A DNA stretch of 42,632 nucleotides from an uncultured Actinomyces sp. (lineage in GTDB: Bacteria; Actinomycetota; Actinomycetes; Actinomycetales; Actinomycetaceae). The position numbers were made by a program, and so were the translations under genes. The stretch is from contig CABKMZ010000009.1 in NCBI GenBank assembly GCA_902373545.1, forward strand, positions 1-42,632, in the 5' to 3' direction. How positions within the stretch are numbered: position 1 is the first letter of the stretch; every line of letters starts with the position of its first letter. Below are positions 35,269 through 42,632 of the stretch, piece after piece. The notes below the pieces were generated by a model. The model was given only the letters and a program-made list of their open reading frames with translations, was not told the origin of the DNA and did no database searches.

Positions 35269-35296
35269 CCCTATGATAGGGGGAGCCCATAGGGCT
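35269..35296 (+). promoter_or_regulatory. -10 box and tandem small palindromes before the cold-shock gene
   Basis: CCCTATGATAGGG (35269-35281) and AGCCCATAGGGCT (35284-35296) are two adjoining palindromes. The first contains TATGAT (35272-35277), a good -10. The second would then form a hairpin at the very 5' end of the mRNA, 25 bases before the ribosome-binding site. The remaining space (35130-35268) holds nothing I can identify. Confidence 0.5.
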
Positions 35297-35324
35297 GAGA
35301 GACTATTGAGAGAAGGAGGGGACC

Positions 35325-35702
35325 ATGCCCACCGGTAAAGTGAGGTTCTTCGACGCTGATCGCGGTTTCGGCTTCATCGCGGGAGACGACGGGGCGGATG
35401 TCTTCCTCCACTCGTCCGCGCTGCCGGCCGATGCGCGCAGTCCCAGGGTGGGTGCTCGCGTGGAGTATTCGGTGGCCGACGGACGCAAGGGACCGCAGGC
35501 GCTCAGCGTGCGTTTCCTGAAGGAGACAGCTTCCGTTGCCCGTGCCAAGCGCCGCAAGCCGCAGGCGATGGTGCCCGTGGTTGAGGACCTTATCAAGCTC
35601 CTCGACTCCTCGAGCGCCGCGCTGCGCCGCGGATCCTACCCGGACAACGCGACCAAGATCGCGAAGGTGCTGCGCGCCGTCGCAGAGGAATTTGATGCCT
35701 AA
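35325..35702 (+). CDS. Cold-shock domain protein with C-terminal extension
   Basis: A 125-residue protein. The first 65 residues form a cold-shock domain binding single-stranded RNA or DNA: RNP1 GFGFI (about 14-18) and RNP2 VFLH (about 26-29). A basic linker (VARAKRRKPQ) and a helical C-terminal extension (VEDLIKLLDSSSAALRRGSY to the end) double the usual 67-residue length. This is the longer actinobacterial form. A strong AGAAGGAGGGG site precedes the ATG. It overlaps the DUF3027 gene by eight bases, a conserved actinobacterial pairing. Confidence 0.92.
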   Translation: MPTGKVRFFDADRGFGFIAGDDGADVFLHSSALPADARSPRVGARVEYSVADGRKGPQALSVRFLKETASVARAKRRKPQAMVPVVEDLIKLLDSSSAALRRGSYPDNATKIAKVLRAVAEEFDA

Positions 35703-36561
35703 GACTGTGGCCCGCACGCGGGCAGTGAAAAAGGACGCCGTCCTGGAGGGCGCCGTCGACGTCGCGCGCGCTGGCGCCGAGGCCGTGGCACACCCGCGCC
35801 CTGTCGGTGAGCACGTGGGTTTCGAGATGGTGTCGGATCGCCTGGGTACGCACTACTTCGCCTCCACGGATGCGGGCTACGTGGGCTGGTGCTGGGCGGT
35901 GACAGTGGCGCGCGTGCCGCGCGGGCGCGTCGCCACCGTGTGCGAGGTCGACATGACCCCGCGCGAGGGCGCGCTCTTGGCCCCCGAGTGGGTGCCGTGG
36001 GAGGAGCGCCTGCGGCCTTCGGATATTTCGCGCGAGGACACTCTGCCCTACGTGGCTGACGACGAGCGCCTGGAGCACAGCTTCGAGGACACCAGCGAGG
36101 ACCCGGACCTGCCGGTCGTGCGCGAACCCGGCATGGGGCGCCCGCGCGTCCTATCCGAGGAGGGGCGCAGCCAGGCTGCGAAGCGCTGGTATGAGTCGGA
36201 GCGCGGCCCGAAGGCGGGGCGTCGTGCGCGCAACACCTGCTCGACCTGCGGTTTCCTCGTGAAGATGAGCGGCGGCATGCGCCAGATGTTCGGCGTGTGT
36301 GCGAACGAGTGGGCGACCGATGACGGTGCCGTCGTGTCGCTGGATCACACGTGCGGCTCCCATTCGGAGACGGACGTGCCCAAGAATGGGACGGCCTGGC
36401 CGGTTCGTCCTTCCCGCGTGAATGAGGGCGCGCTGGACGCCGAGCCGATGCCGCACCCTGTCAAGGAGTCCCCTTCCGACGAGGCCGTGGCAGAGCAGGC
36501 GCAGGGTGCGCACCACTCCGAGGACACCCCTGAGGAGAGCGGGCAGCGTCAAGCCGACTGA
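35695..36561 (+). CDS. DUF3027 protein, putative zinc-binding
   Basis: A 288-residue protein of the actinobacterial DUF3027 family, function unknown. The middle part is the conserved GYVGWCWAVTVARVPRG region. Four cysteines, C182 and C185 (CSTC), C202 and C220 (HTCGSHSETD), have the spacing of a structural zinc site. The C-terminus is acidic and low in complexity. The ATG at 35695 overlaps the cold-shock gene stop and has GAGGAA upstream, so the two are translationally coupled. A role in RNA or transcription biology is suggested only by that linkage. A terminator follows. Confidence 0.85.
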   Translation: MPKTVARTRAVKKDAVLEGAVDVARAGAEAVAHPRPVGEHVGFEMVSDRLGTHYFASTDAGYVGWCWAVTVARVPRGRVATVCEVDMTPREGALLAPEWVPWEERLRPSDISREDTLPYVADDERLEHSFEDTSEDPDLPVVREPGMGRPRVLSEEGRSQAAKRWYESERGPKAGRRARNTCSTCGFLVKMSGGMRQMFGVCANEWATDDGAVVSLDHTCGSHSETDVPKNGTAWPVRPSRVNEGALDAEPMPHPVKESPSDEAVAEQAQGAHHSEDTPEESGQRQAD

Positions 36562-36585
36562 GGCCTCGGCACACGAACTGACAGG

Positions 36586-36615
36586 AAGTACCCGGGAGGC
36601 GACTCCCGGGTACTT
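36586..36615 (+). terminator. Terminator after DUF3027 gene
   Basis: A perfect 13-bp stem (36586-36598 with 36603-36615) and a GCGA loop, followed by TCTCA, lie 24 bases past the stop. Confidence 0.85.
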
Positions 36616-36668
36616 TCTCAACAAGTGGGAACACGGCGGGTATGTTTGCGTCGCCGGGCGCGACCAGG

Positions 36669-36674
36669 CACGAT
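36669..36674 (+). promoter_or_regulatory. -10 box, leaderless start of purine permease
   Basis: CACGAT, six bases before the GTG at 36681; compare TACGAT at lysS. No ribosome-binding site is present. Confidence 0.5.
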
Positions 36675-36680
36675 TAACCA

Positions 36681-38132
36681 GTGAATACCCAAGAAAAGAC
36701 CGCCCCGTCCCGCGGCGGCTTCACACAGTCACTCGATTCGTTCTTCCAGATTTCCAAGCGCGGTTCGACCATCGGTCGCGAAATCCGCGGTGGAATTGTC
36801 ACCTTCTTCGCGATGGCCTACATCCTGGTCGTCAACCCGTTGATTCTTGGCGAGGCCATCCCCAAAGACGGTCCGATCACGCCCGAGGGCATCGCCGCCG
36901 GCACCGCGCTTGTCGCGGGCATCATGACGATCCTCATGGGCGTCGTCGCCAACTACCCCCTCGCCCTCGCCGCCGGCCTCGGTCTCAACGCCGTCGTCGC
37001 CTTCACCCTGGTGCGCGGCGCGGGCCTGAGCTACGGCGAGGCCATGGGCGTCATCGCCTGGGAAGGTATCCTCATCTTCCTGCTGGTTCTGACCGGCTTC
37101 CGTGAGGCTGTCTTCCGCGCCGTTCCACCGGCCCTCAAGACCGCCATCACGGTGGGCCTGGGCCTGTTCGTGTCCCTCATCGGCTTGGTCAACGCGGGCA
37201 TCGTGCGTACGGGCGCGACCCCCGTCCAGTTTGGTATTTCGGGGTCGCTCGACGGGTGGCCGGCCCTCGTCTTCGTGTTCGGCCTGTTCCTCATGATCAT
37301 CCTCCACGTGCGAGGCGTCAAGGGCGCGGTGCTGATCTCGATCGTCGCCTCCACCGTGATGGCGGTCATCGTCCAGTTCTTCGCCGGCATCAAGCTCATT
37401 TCCGAGACGAACCCGACCGGCTGGGGTAAGACCGTCCCCGAGCTCACGCACTCCCCGATCGCGGTTCCGATCTTCAACACGCTCGGCAAAGTCGACCTCT
37501 TTGGCGGCTTCGGCAAGCTCGGCGTCGTCTCCGTCATCCTCCTGGTCTTCTCCCTCATGCTCGCCGACTTCTTCGACACGATGGGCACCATGGTGGCCGT
37601 GGGCGCCGAGGGTGACCTCCTCGACAAGGACGGCAACCCGCCCAAGACCCGCCAGATCCTGATCATCGACTCGCTGGCCGCCGTGGCCGGCGGCGTGGGC
37701 GGCGTCTCCTCGAACACCTCCTACGTCGAGTCCGCGTCGGGCGTCGCCGAGGGCGCTCGCACCGGCCTGGCCTCCGTGGTCACCGGCGTGCTCTTCCTGC
37801 TCTCGACCTTCCTGGCCCCCCTCGTCGAGCTCGTCCCGACCGAGGCCGCCTCCACGGCCCTCGTGTTCGTCGGCTACCTCATGATGACCCAGGTCCTCGA
37901 GATCGACTGGAAGGACCCCGAGGTCGCGATCCCGGCCTTCATGACGGTGGCCTTCATGCCCTTCGGCTACTCCGTGTCCGTCGGCATCGGCGTGGGCTTC
38001 GTGACCTACACGGTCATCCAGCTCGTCGTGGGCAAGGCTCGCAAGGTCCACCCGCTCATGTGGCTGGTCTCCGGCCTGTTCGTCATCTACTTCCTGATGG
38101 GTCCGATCCAGCGCCTCCTCGGCGCCGCCTGA
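36681..38132 (+). CDS. NCS2-family purine permease (AzgA-like)
   Basis: A 483-residue membrane transporter of the AzgA/GhxP/PbuG branch of NCS2, importing hypoxanthine, guanine or adenine with protons. Signature segments: TFFAMAYILVVNP near the start, PLALAAGLGLNAVVAFTLV, and DFFDTMGTMVAVG in the second half, followed by NTSYVESASGVAEGARTG, a core substrate-site region. About 12-14 transmembrane segments are predicted by eye. The GTG start follows from the -10 box. It is monocistronic, with terminators on both sides. Exact base preference cannot be read from sequence alone. Confidence 0.92.
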   Translation: MNTQEKTAPSRGGFTQSLDSFFQISKRGSTIGREIRGGIVTFFAMAYILVVNPLILGEAIPKDGPITPEGIAAGTALVAGIMTILMGVVANYPLALAAGLGLNAVVAFTLVRGAGLSYGEAMGVIAWEGILIFLLVLTGFREAVFRAVPPALKTAITVGLGLFVSLIGLVNAGIVRTGATPVQFGISGSLDGWPALVFVFGLFLMIILHVRGVKGAVLISIVASTVMAVIVQFFAGIKLISETNPTGWGKTVPELTHSPIAVPIFNTLGKVDLFGGFGKLGVVSVILLVFSLMLADFFDTMGTMVAVGAEGDLLDKDGNPPKTRQILIIDSLAAVAGGVGGVSSNTSYVESASGVAEGARTGLASVVTGVLFLLSTFLAPLVELVPTEAASTALVFVGYLMMTQVLEIDWKDPEVAIPAFMTVAFMPFGYSVSVGIGVGFVTYTVIQLVVGKARKVHPLMWLVSGLFVIYFLMGPIQRLLGAA

Positions 38133-38155
38133 TTGCTCACCTGTCACCCCTTGTC

Positions 38156-38186
38156 CGACCCGCCGGAGCCTGCCTCCGGCGGGTCG
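38156..38186 (+). terminator. Terminator after the purine permease gene
   Basis: A perfect 13-bp stem (38156-38168 with 38174-38186) and a five-base loop lie 23 bases after the stop. Downstream at 38230 is an isolated GCCCCGGCCTCGTCC, the motif of the terminator family. Confidence 0.8.
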
Positions 38187-38274
38187 GTCGTATCCTGGAA
38201 GAGCACCCGGCGAGCGAAGGAGCGCGAGCGCCCCGGCCTCGTCCCCGGGTGGTGAGGGAAAAGGAGGAGTGCCC

Positions 38275-39564
38275 GTGTCAGCAACGTTCGCCTCGCTGCG
38301 CTACGTCAACTACCGCTACTGGTTTATCGCGTCCCTGATCGCGTCGACCGGCGCGTGGCTTCAGCGCGTCGCCCAGGACTGGTACGTGCTCACCGTCCTG
38401 ACCGACCACGACGCCTCCCAGGTCGGCGTCGTCACCGCCCTCCAGTTCATGCCCATCATCCTGTTTTCCGCCCACGCGGGGGTGCTGGCGGACCGCGTCC
38501 CCGGCCGGCGCCTCCTCCAATGCACGCAGGTCGGGGTGGGCCTCGTCTCCCTCATCATCGGTTTGGTCGTCCTGACGGGCACGGGGCAGCTGTGGCACCA
38601 GTACGTCCTGGCCTTCATCTCGGGGACCATCTCCGCGATCGACACACCCGCGCGCCAGTCCTTCGTCGGCGAGCTCGTGCCAGCCGACAAGATGGCCAAC
38701 GCTGTCGCCCTGAACGCCACCGCCTTCCACACCGCGCGACTCATCGGCCCGGCCTCCGCGGGCTTGTTCATCGACTGGTGGGGGGTGGGTCCCGTCTTCC
38801 TTATTGACGCCGGTATGTTCGCCGCCCCCGTCATCGCCCTGGCCCTCATGCGCGCCGACCGCCTCTACCCGCGCACCCTCGTGCCGCGTGCTCGCGGCCA
38901 GCTGGCCGAATCCGTCGCCTACGTGCACAGTCGCACGGACATTCGCATCATCTTGGCGCTCATCTTCGTCGTGAGCGCCCTGGGCATGAACTTCCAGATG
39001 ACCAGCGCGCTGATGGCCACGACGGTGTTCGGCAAGGCCGCCGGGTCCTTCGGCATCCTGTCGTCGTTTATGGCACTGGGCTCGATCCTGGGTGCAACGG
39101 GGGCTGCGCGCCGGGCCCCGCGCCTGCGCACGATCCTCATGGGTGCCGTCTTCTACGGCAGCGCGGAGATCGCGCTGGGCCTCGCGCCGTCCTATTGGTG
39201 GTTCGCTCTCCTGTCGATCCCCACGGGCTTTGGGATGCTGACGATGAACACGAGCGCGAACGCCCTGGTTCAGACTCGCACGGAACCAGACAAGCGCGGG
39301 CGCGTCATGGCCCTGTACTCCCTGGTCTTCCTGGGCGCGACGCCGATCGGCTCGCCGTTTATCGGGTGGGTGGGGACGACGTTCGGCGCGCGCTGGGCGC
39401 TCCTGGTGGGCGGGATCGCGTCCCTGGGTATCGCGCTCGTGTGCGGCGCGTGGGCGATGATCCACTGGAAGGGGCGCGTCGTGCGTCGGCCCTCGTTCCC
39501 GTGGGTGGGCGTGGACGCCGACTCCTCGGTGGATGCGCCGCGCCGGTCGGTCACCTCGGCCTGA
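38275..39564 (+). CDS. MFS transporter, EntS-like exporter
   Basis: A 429-residue major facilitator protein with about 11-12 transmembrane helices. The MFS_3 (EntS/enterobactin exporter-like) pattern is visible: an N-terminus SLRYVNYRYWFIASL, the motif A-like GVLADRVPGRRLL, and DTPARQSFVGELVP. The substrate is unknown; drugs or siderophores are typical of the group. Two GTGs are possible. The one at 38275 has AAGGAGG at a seven-base spacing, while that at 38269 would touch the ribosome-binding site, so 38275 is chosen. It converges with serC, only 21 bases apart. Confidence 0.88.
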   Translation: MSATFASLRYVNYRYWFIASLIASTGAWLQRVAQDWYVLTVLTDHDASQVGVVTALQFMPIILFSAHAGVLADRVPGRRLLQCTQVGVGLVSLIIGLVVLTGTGQLWHQYVLAFISGTISAIDTPARQSFVGELVPADKMANAVALNATAFHTARLIGPASAGLFIDWWGVGPVFLIDAGMFAAPVIALALMRADRLYPRTLVPRARGQLAESVAYVHSRTDIRIILALIFVVSALGMNFQMTSALMATTVFGKAAGSFGILSSFMALGSILGATGAARRAPRLRTILMGAVFYGSAEIALGLAPSYWWFALLSIPTGFGMLTMNTSANALVQTRTEPDKRGRVMALYSLVFLGATPIGSPFIGWVGTTFGARWALLVGGIASLGIALVCGAWAMIHWKGRVVRRPSFPWVGVDADSSVDAPRRSVTSA

Positions 39565-39585
39565 CGCCCCCGCGCGGGTGGGCGA

Positions 39586-40713
39586 TCAGAGGACGCGTTC
39601 CAGGCAGTAGTCGATGCACTCCAAGAGCGCCTCGACGTCGCCGATTTGCACGCTGGGCCAGGTGCCGATGCGCAGCTGGTTGGCACCCACGCCGCGGTAG
39701 GCGCCGATGTCCACGATGCCGTGGGCACGCAGGTGCGCGGCCAGGTCGCAGGCCTTGACGTCGGCGTTGATCTCGATCGTCGCCGTGACGGGCGAGCGCC
39801 ACGCCTCCTCGGCCACGAACGGGTAGAGCGCCGGGTGTGTGATCGCCCAGTCGTAGACGAGGGACGAGGCCTGGGCGCAGTGGGCGCTCACTGCCTCAAT
39901 TCCGCCGAGCTCGTTGAGCCACGCGACCTGGCGCTGCGCCATGATGATGGTCGCCAGGGCCGGGGTGTTGAGTGTCTGGTCCTTGCGCGAGTTGTCGATC
40001 GCGGCGGATAGGGAGAGGAACTGCGGGATCCAGCGTCCGCCCGGGGCGGCCTCGATAGCGCGGGCGCGCTCGATGGCGGCGGGGGAGAGGATGGCCACCC
40101 ACAGGCCGCCGTCCGAACCGATGGCCTTTTGCAGCGAGAAGTAGTAGGCGTCGACCTGGGTGAGGTCCACGGGCGCGGCACCCGCGATGGAGGTGGCATC
40201 CACGAGGGTCAGCGCGCCGGGCGCATCCACACGGTAGACGGGGGAGGTGACGCCCGTCGAGGTTTCGTTGTGCGGGTAGGCGTACGCGTCGACGCCCTCG
40301 GCGGCCGAGCGCGGTGCTAGCGTGACCAGGGAACCCGCCACGGCCTCGTCGATGAGGGGAGCGGCCAGGTGTGGTGCGCGCTCGGCTGAGGTGGCGAACT
40401 TCGCTCCGAAAGCGCCCCAGGAGCCGAAGGCCGCGCGCGAGGAGATGAGGCACGCGCAGGCCGCGTCCCAAAACGCGGAGGCGCCGCCGTTGCCTAGGAC
40501 GACCTCGTAGCCGTCGGGAATGTTCAGGAGCGTGCGCAGACCCTCCTTGAGGGAGGCGACGACGCTGCGCACGGGGGACGCGCGGTGGGAGGTGCCCATG
40601 AGGAGGGGAGTGAAGAGGGCTTCGAGCTGGTCGATGCGCACCACGGAAGGGCCGCAGCCGAAGCGGCCGTCGGCGGGCAGGAGGACCGGGTCAATGTCGG
40701 GGAAAGCCACCAT
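39586..40713 (-). CDS. serC: Phosphoserine aminotransferase
   Basis: Converts 3-phosphohydroxypyruvate and glutamate to phosphoserine in serine synthesis, PLP-dependent. The 375 residues match the actinobacterial SerC form: GCGPS near the start (19-23), TSHRASP (41-47), NGGASAFWDAA, HNETSTGV, and the PLP lysine K196 in YFSLQKAIGSDGG. The ATG at 40711-40713 is chosen over a GTG six bases upstream. TAGGCT lies exactly six bases before the ATG, so a leaderless mRNA would begin there, and the GTG would not be transcribed as a usable start. Divergent from the DtxR-type gene. Confidence 0.95.
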   Translation of the reverse strand: MVAFPDIDPVLLPADGRFGCGPSVVRIDQLEALFTPLLMGTSHRASPVRSVVASLKEGLRTLLNIPDGYEVVLGNGGASAFWDAACACLISSRAAFGSWGAFGAKFATSAERAPHLAAPLIDEAVAGSLVTLAPRSAAEGVDAYAYPHNETSTGVTSPVYRVDAPGALTLVDATSIAGAAPVDLTQVDAYYFSLQKAIGSDGGLWVAILSPAAIERARAIEAAPGGRWIPQFLSLSAAIDNSRKDQTLNTPALATIIMAQRQVAWLNELGGIEAVSAHCAQASSLVYDWAITHPALYPFVAEEAWRSPVTATIEINADVKACDLAAHLRAHGIVDIGAYRGVGANQLRIGTWPSVQIGDVEALLECIDYCLERVL

Positions 40714-40719
40714 GTCCAC

Positions 40720-40725
40720 AGCCTA
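40720..40725 (-). promoter_or_regulatory. -10 box, leaderless start of serC
   Basis: TAGGCT on the minus strand, six bases before the ATG at 40713. The same hexamer and spacing occur at ung and the kinase gene. Confidence 0.6.
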
Positions 40726-40774
40726 ACCCTGCGCGCGGATCTATTTCCATCATGCCCATTAATCGAATTAGGGT

Positions 40775-40806
40775 GAAAAAGCGCACGTCACGACGCGCAC
40801 TTTTTC
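40775..40806. promoter_or_regulatory. Imperfect palindrome in the serC/DtxR-type divergent region
   Basis: GAAAAAGCGCACGTC (40775-40789) and GACGCGCACTTTTTC (40792-40806) match as inverted repeats at 13 of 15 bases around a two-base centre. Between two divergent genes it is more likely an operator than a terminator. It is not the classical DtxR box. Autoregulation by the adjacent regulator is one possibility. Confidence 0.5.
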
Positions 40807-40887
40807 GCATGAGTGTGTCGATTCCATCCAAGAAAAGGAAGGTCACCCTATCCTGGTGTTCGTAGGTGCCCCTTGAAGGAGGACGAC

Positions 40888-41565
40888 GTGGCAGACCTGA
40901 TTGACACCACCGAGATGTATCTCAAGACCATTCTTGAGCTCGAGGAAGACGGGGTGACGCCCCTGCGCGCCCGCATTGTGGATCGCCTGGGACATTCCGG
41001 GCCGACGGTGTCGCAGACGGTCGCGCGCATGGAGCGCGATGGGCTGCTGCACGTGATGGGGGACCGGCGTCTGGAGCTGACCGAGGAGGGGCGCGCGCAT
41101 GCGACCGAGGTGCTGCGCAAGCATCGCCTGGCCGAGCGCCTGCTGCTCGACGTCATCGGGCTGGAGTGGGCACAGGTCCACGACGAGGCCTGCCGATGGG
41201 AGCACGTGATGAGCGACGCTGTTGAGGCGCGCCTGGTGGAGCTGCTTCACGATCCCACGCTCGATCCCTACGGCAACCCCCTGCCGGGCGTGAGCGGTGC
41301 TGAGCGCCTGCACTCCGCGGAGCTGGCGGTGCGCTCGTTTGAGTCGGGCGCGCTGACCCTGGCGCGCATCGGCGAGCCCATCCAGGCTGCCCCTGAGTTG
41401 CTGGCCGCCTTCGATGAGCTGGGCCTGCGTCCGGGCGCGCGCGTGGGCTTGTCGGCGCACGGCGACGTCGTGCGCGTCTCCGCGCTCGACGAGGCCGGGG
41501 AGGTTCGCGGTTACCTGACCATCGCGATGCCACTGGCCGCTCACCTGTTCGTGCGCGGCGAGTAG
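40888..41565 (+). CDS. DtxR/IdeR-family metal-dependent regulator
   Basis: A 225-residue metal-responsive repressor. The N-terminal helix-turn-helix ([23 protein letters not shown]) and dimerisation domain keep the metal ligands of DtxR: M10, the H79-E83-H98 group in the KHRLAERLL to QVHDEAC stretch, and C102-x2-E105-H106 (ACRWEHVM). A C-terminal SH3-like domain (about 150-225) follows. With cysteine rather than aspartate at 102, iron sensing (DtxR/IdeR) is favoured over manganese sensing (MntR); this is family knowledge. The GTG at 40888 has AAGGAGG and is preferred to the open frame upstream. Iron-regulated targets are not obvious here, though the adjacent MFS exporter is EntS-like. Confidence 0.93.
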   Translation: MADLIDTTEMYLKTILELEEDGVTPLRARIVDRLGHSGPTVSQTVARMERDGLLHVMGDRRLELTEEGRAHATEVLRKHRLAERLLLDVIGLEWAQVHDEACRWEHVMSDAVEARLVELLHDPTLDPYGNPLPGVSGAERLHSAELAVRSFESGALTLARIGEPIQAAPELLAAFDELGLRPGARVGLSAHGDVVRVSALDEAGEVRGYLTIAMPLAAHLFVRGE

Positions 41566-41577
41566 GCGCGAGTGTGA

Positions 41578-41614
41578 CGAGGCCGGGGCCCATTCGGGTC
41601 TCGGCCTTCGTTTT
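41578..41614 (+). terminator. Terminator after the DtxR-type gene
   Basis: GAGGCCG pairs with CGGCCTT, an inner CCC pairs with GGG round ATTC, and TTCGTTTT follows. It begins with GACGAGGCCGGGGCC, the recurring terminator motif. Confidence 0.75.
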
Positions 41615-41755
41615 GCACGGAAACGAGCCTATCTCGGATTATGGAACAAGTGTGACGAGTTAGTGATAGGTCCAGTTTTCCCCGAAATCGCGGGGCTCAA
41701 ATGTCACGAAACGATAACGGTGGGGTATTGAGGGGTGTTGACGTGTTACCGGAAC

Positions 41756-41785
41756 GTGACATTGACCAGCTGTGCAGGCTATAGT
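41756..41785 (+). promoter_or_regulatory. Promoter of the riboswitch-NlpC/P60 unit
   Basis: -35 GTGACA (41756-41761), 18 bases, -10 TATAGT (41780-41785). Transcription would start near 41792 and give a leader of about 180 nt, unlike the leaderless genes nearby. The AT-richer space 41615-41755 holds no gene. Confidence 0.6.
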
Positions 41786-41799
41786 GAGTACCGGTCATC

Positions 41800-41957
41800 A
41801 GACCAACCGCCCATCCGGCACCCGAAGTGAGACAACGGATGGTGTGGAAACAGCGTCTCACGCGGGGAACCCATTTCCGGCTCCTCGTAGCCTTGGGGTG
41901 AAGCTCGCACGACGAGCCGGGCCTCCCGCCCGAACCCGACAGCTAACCTCGCAGGGA
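41800..41957 (+). promoter_or_regulatory. c-di-AMP riboswitch (ydaO-yuaA class)
   Basis: The leader carries the conserved blocks of the ydaO class in order: GCGGGGAACCCA (41862-41873), TTGGGGTGAAGCTC (41894-41907), then CCCGAACCCGACAGCTAACC (about 41929-41948). In front, helices CCATCCG/CGGATGG (41811-41817 with 41836-41842) and GTGAGAC/GTCTCAC (41827-41833 with 41855-41861) interleave and cannot be simultaneous in a simple fold, which may reflect switching or a pseudoknot. The class binds c-di-AMP and often precedes wall-hydrolase genes in actinobacteria, as here. No terminator lies between it and the GTG, so control may act on translation. Confidence 0.9.
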
Positions 41958-41973
41958 AACAGGGAGAAAACGA

Positions 41974-42632
41974 GTGAAGACTTCTAAGCCTGCTCCGCGT
42001 CACCGCCTGGCACGCCGCCCCATGACCGCCGCTGTGGTCGAGGGCGTGGCCCCCACGAACGCCGCTCGCCCGATCGCCTTCGCGTCGGCAGCCGGTGTTG
42101 CGCTGACCGCGATTGCCGCCGGTGTCGCTAACGCCGCCCCGGCCACCCCCCAGTCCGAGCCGCAGAGCGCGGACCTGAACACCACGACCATTGCCGTCGA
42201 CGACGTCACCACGGTTGAGGTTCCGGATATCGCGTGGACCGCCGAGGATGGCATCGCCGAGTCCGTCACCGCCGAGGCCCCCGCAGCCCCCGAGCCGGAG
42301 GCAGCTCCCGCCGATGAGACCGACGCGAACGCCTCTGATGGCGCTGCCTCGCGTTCCGAGTCCCGCGGCGAGATGTCCACCGCGTCTTCGGATACCTCGG
42401 CCCGTCAGGCCGCCGTCAACGCCGCTGGATCGGACATCGTCTCCGTCGCCCTCGGCCTGACCGGCATTCCCTACGTCTACGGTGGCGAGACCCTCGCCGG
42501 CCTGGACTGCTCCGGCCTGGTCAAGTACGCCTACGCGGCTGCCGGCATCAACCTGCCGCACTCCTCGTCCGCTCAGGCCGCTGGCGGCACCATCGTGTCC
42601 GACCCGCAGCCCGGCGACATCGTGTCCTACCC
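41974..42632 (+). CDS. NlpC/P60 cell-wall hydrolase, cut by the window edge
   Basis: A secreted peptidoglycan endopeptidase, incomplete at the 3' end (219 codons seen). The N-terminus is basic with a hydrophobic stretch (about 33-54) ending ANAAPA, a signal peptide with an unusually long n-region. A low-complexity Ala/Glu/Pro/Asp linker (about 55-145) follows, then the NlpC/P60 domain with catalytic C179 in LDCSGLVKYAY and the LPHSS segment. The catalytic histidine lies beyond the window. GTG at 41974 has AGGGAG seven bases upstream. It is controlled by the c-di-AMP riboswitch directly before it, linking wall cleavage to turgor/osmotic signalling. Confidence 0.93.
   Translation, partial: MKTSKPAPRHRLARRPMTAAVVEGVAPTNAARPIAFASAAGVALTAIAAGVANAAPATPQSEPQSADLNTTTIAVDDVTTVEVPDIAWTAEDGIAESVTAEAPAAPEPEAAPADETDANASDGAASRSESRGEMSTASSDTSARQAAVNAAGSDIVSVALGLTGIPYVYGGETLAGLDCSGLVKYAYAAAGINLPHSSSAQAAGGTIVSDPQPGDIVSY

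Overview
The window is high-GC DNA with densely packed genes and many GTG starts. Its gene families (pantothenate genes with a DUF2520 protein, DUF3027 beside a cold-shock protein, DUF4032, an orphan sugar-ABC ATPase, LytR_C, WXG100, a DtxR regulator, and a c-di-AMP riboswitch before an NlpC/P60 gene) point to an actinobacterium, most likely Actinomycetaceae (Schaalia/Actinomyces-like). This assignment comes from family knowledge, not from a database search. No prophage, insertion sequence, CRISPR array or rRNA was seen.

Layout. 1-3.6 kb (minus): a 24-nt tandem repeat at the edge, a glycerophosphodiesterase, a kinase-like DUF4032 protein and an orphan MsiK/UgpC-type ATPase. 3.8-8.7 kb: a membrane Ser/Thr kinase with a long acidic Trp-Asp/Glu tract, a DsbA-like membrane protein, tRNA-Thr(UGU), uracil-DNA glycosylase and a LytR_C protein. 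8.7-11 kb: an AT-richer repeat-bearing intergenic region, then groEL under two CIRCE operators. 11.1-15 kb (minus): a WXG100 protein, a degenerate HD-like protein and a two-component system. 15.2-19.7 kb (plus): two bacterial PH-domain membrane proteins, a DUF2520 dehydrogenase-like protein, panC and panD. 19.7-21.4 kb: a repeat-rich stretch ending in a 23-nt iteron-like array, then an AAA_14/DUF4143 ATPase. 21.5-27 kb: lysS, a SorC-family regulator, glpF and glpK. 27-30.7 kb: a retinol-saturase/CrtI-like enzyme fused to a ferredoxin-reductase domain, a divergent TetR regulator and an NYN protein. 30.8-35.1 kb (minus): pspA and two paralogous exported coiled-coil proteins, one with a TPM domain. 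35.3-42.6 kb: cold-shock protein plus DUF3027, a purine permease, an MFS exporter, serC, a DtxR-type regulator, and an NlpC/P60 gene behind a c-di-AMP riboswitch, cut by the window edge.

How the genes work together. glpF/glpK import and phosphorylate glycerol, probably under the adjacent SorC regulator. DUF2520-panC-panD make pantothenate precursors. The pspA cluster, the PH-domain pair, the sensor kinase and the riboswitch-controlled wall hydrolase all concern the cell envelope. A recurring signal is a TANNNT-like -10 box exactly six (once seven) bases before the start codon, with no ribosome-binding site. This indicates that many genes here are transcribed without a leader, and it fixes several start codons. 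A second recurring signal is a family of terminator hairpins built on GACGAGGCYGGGGC.

The best candidates for something undescribed are the saturase-reductase fusion with its paired TetR operators, the PspA/TPM/TPM-less paralog cluster, and the iteron array before the DUF4143 ATPase.
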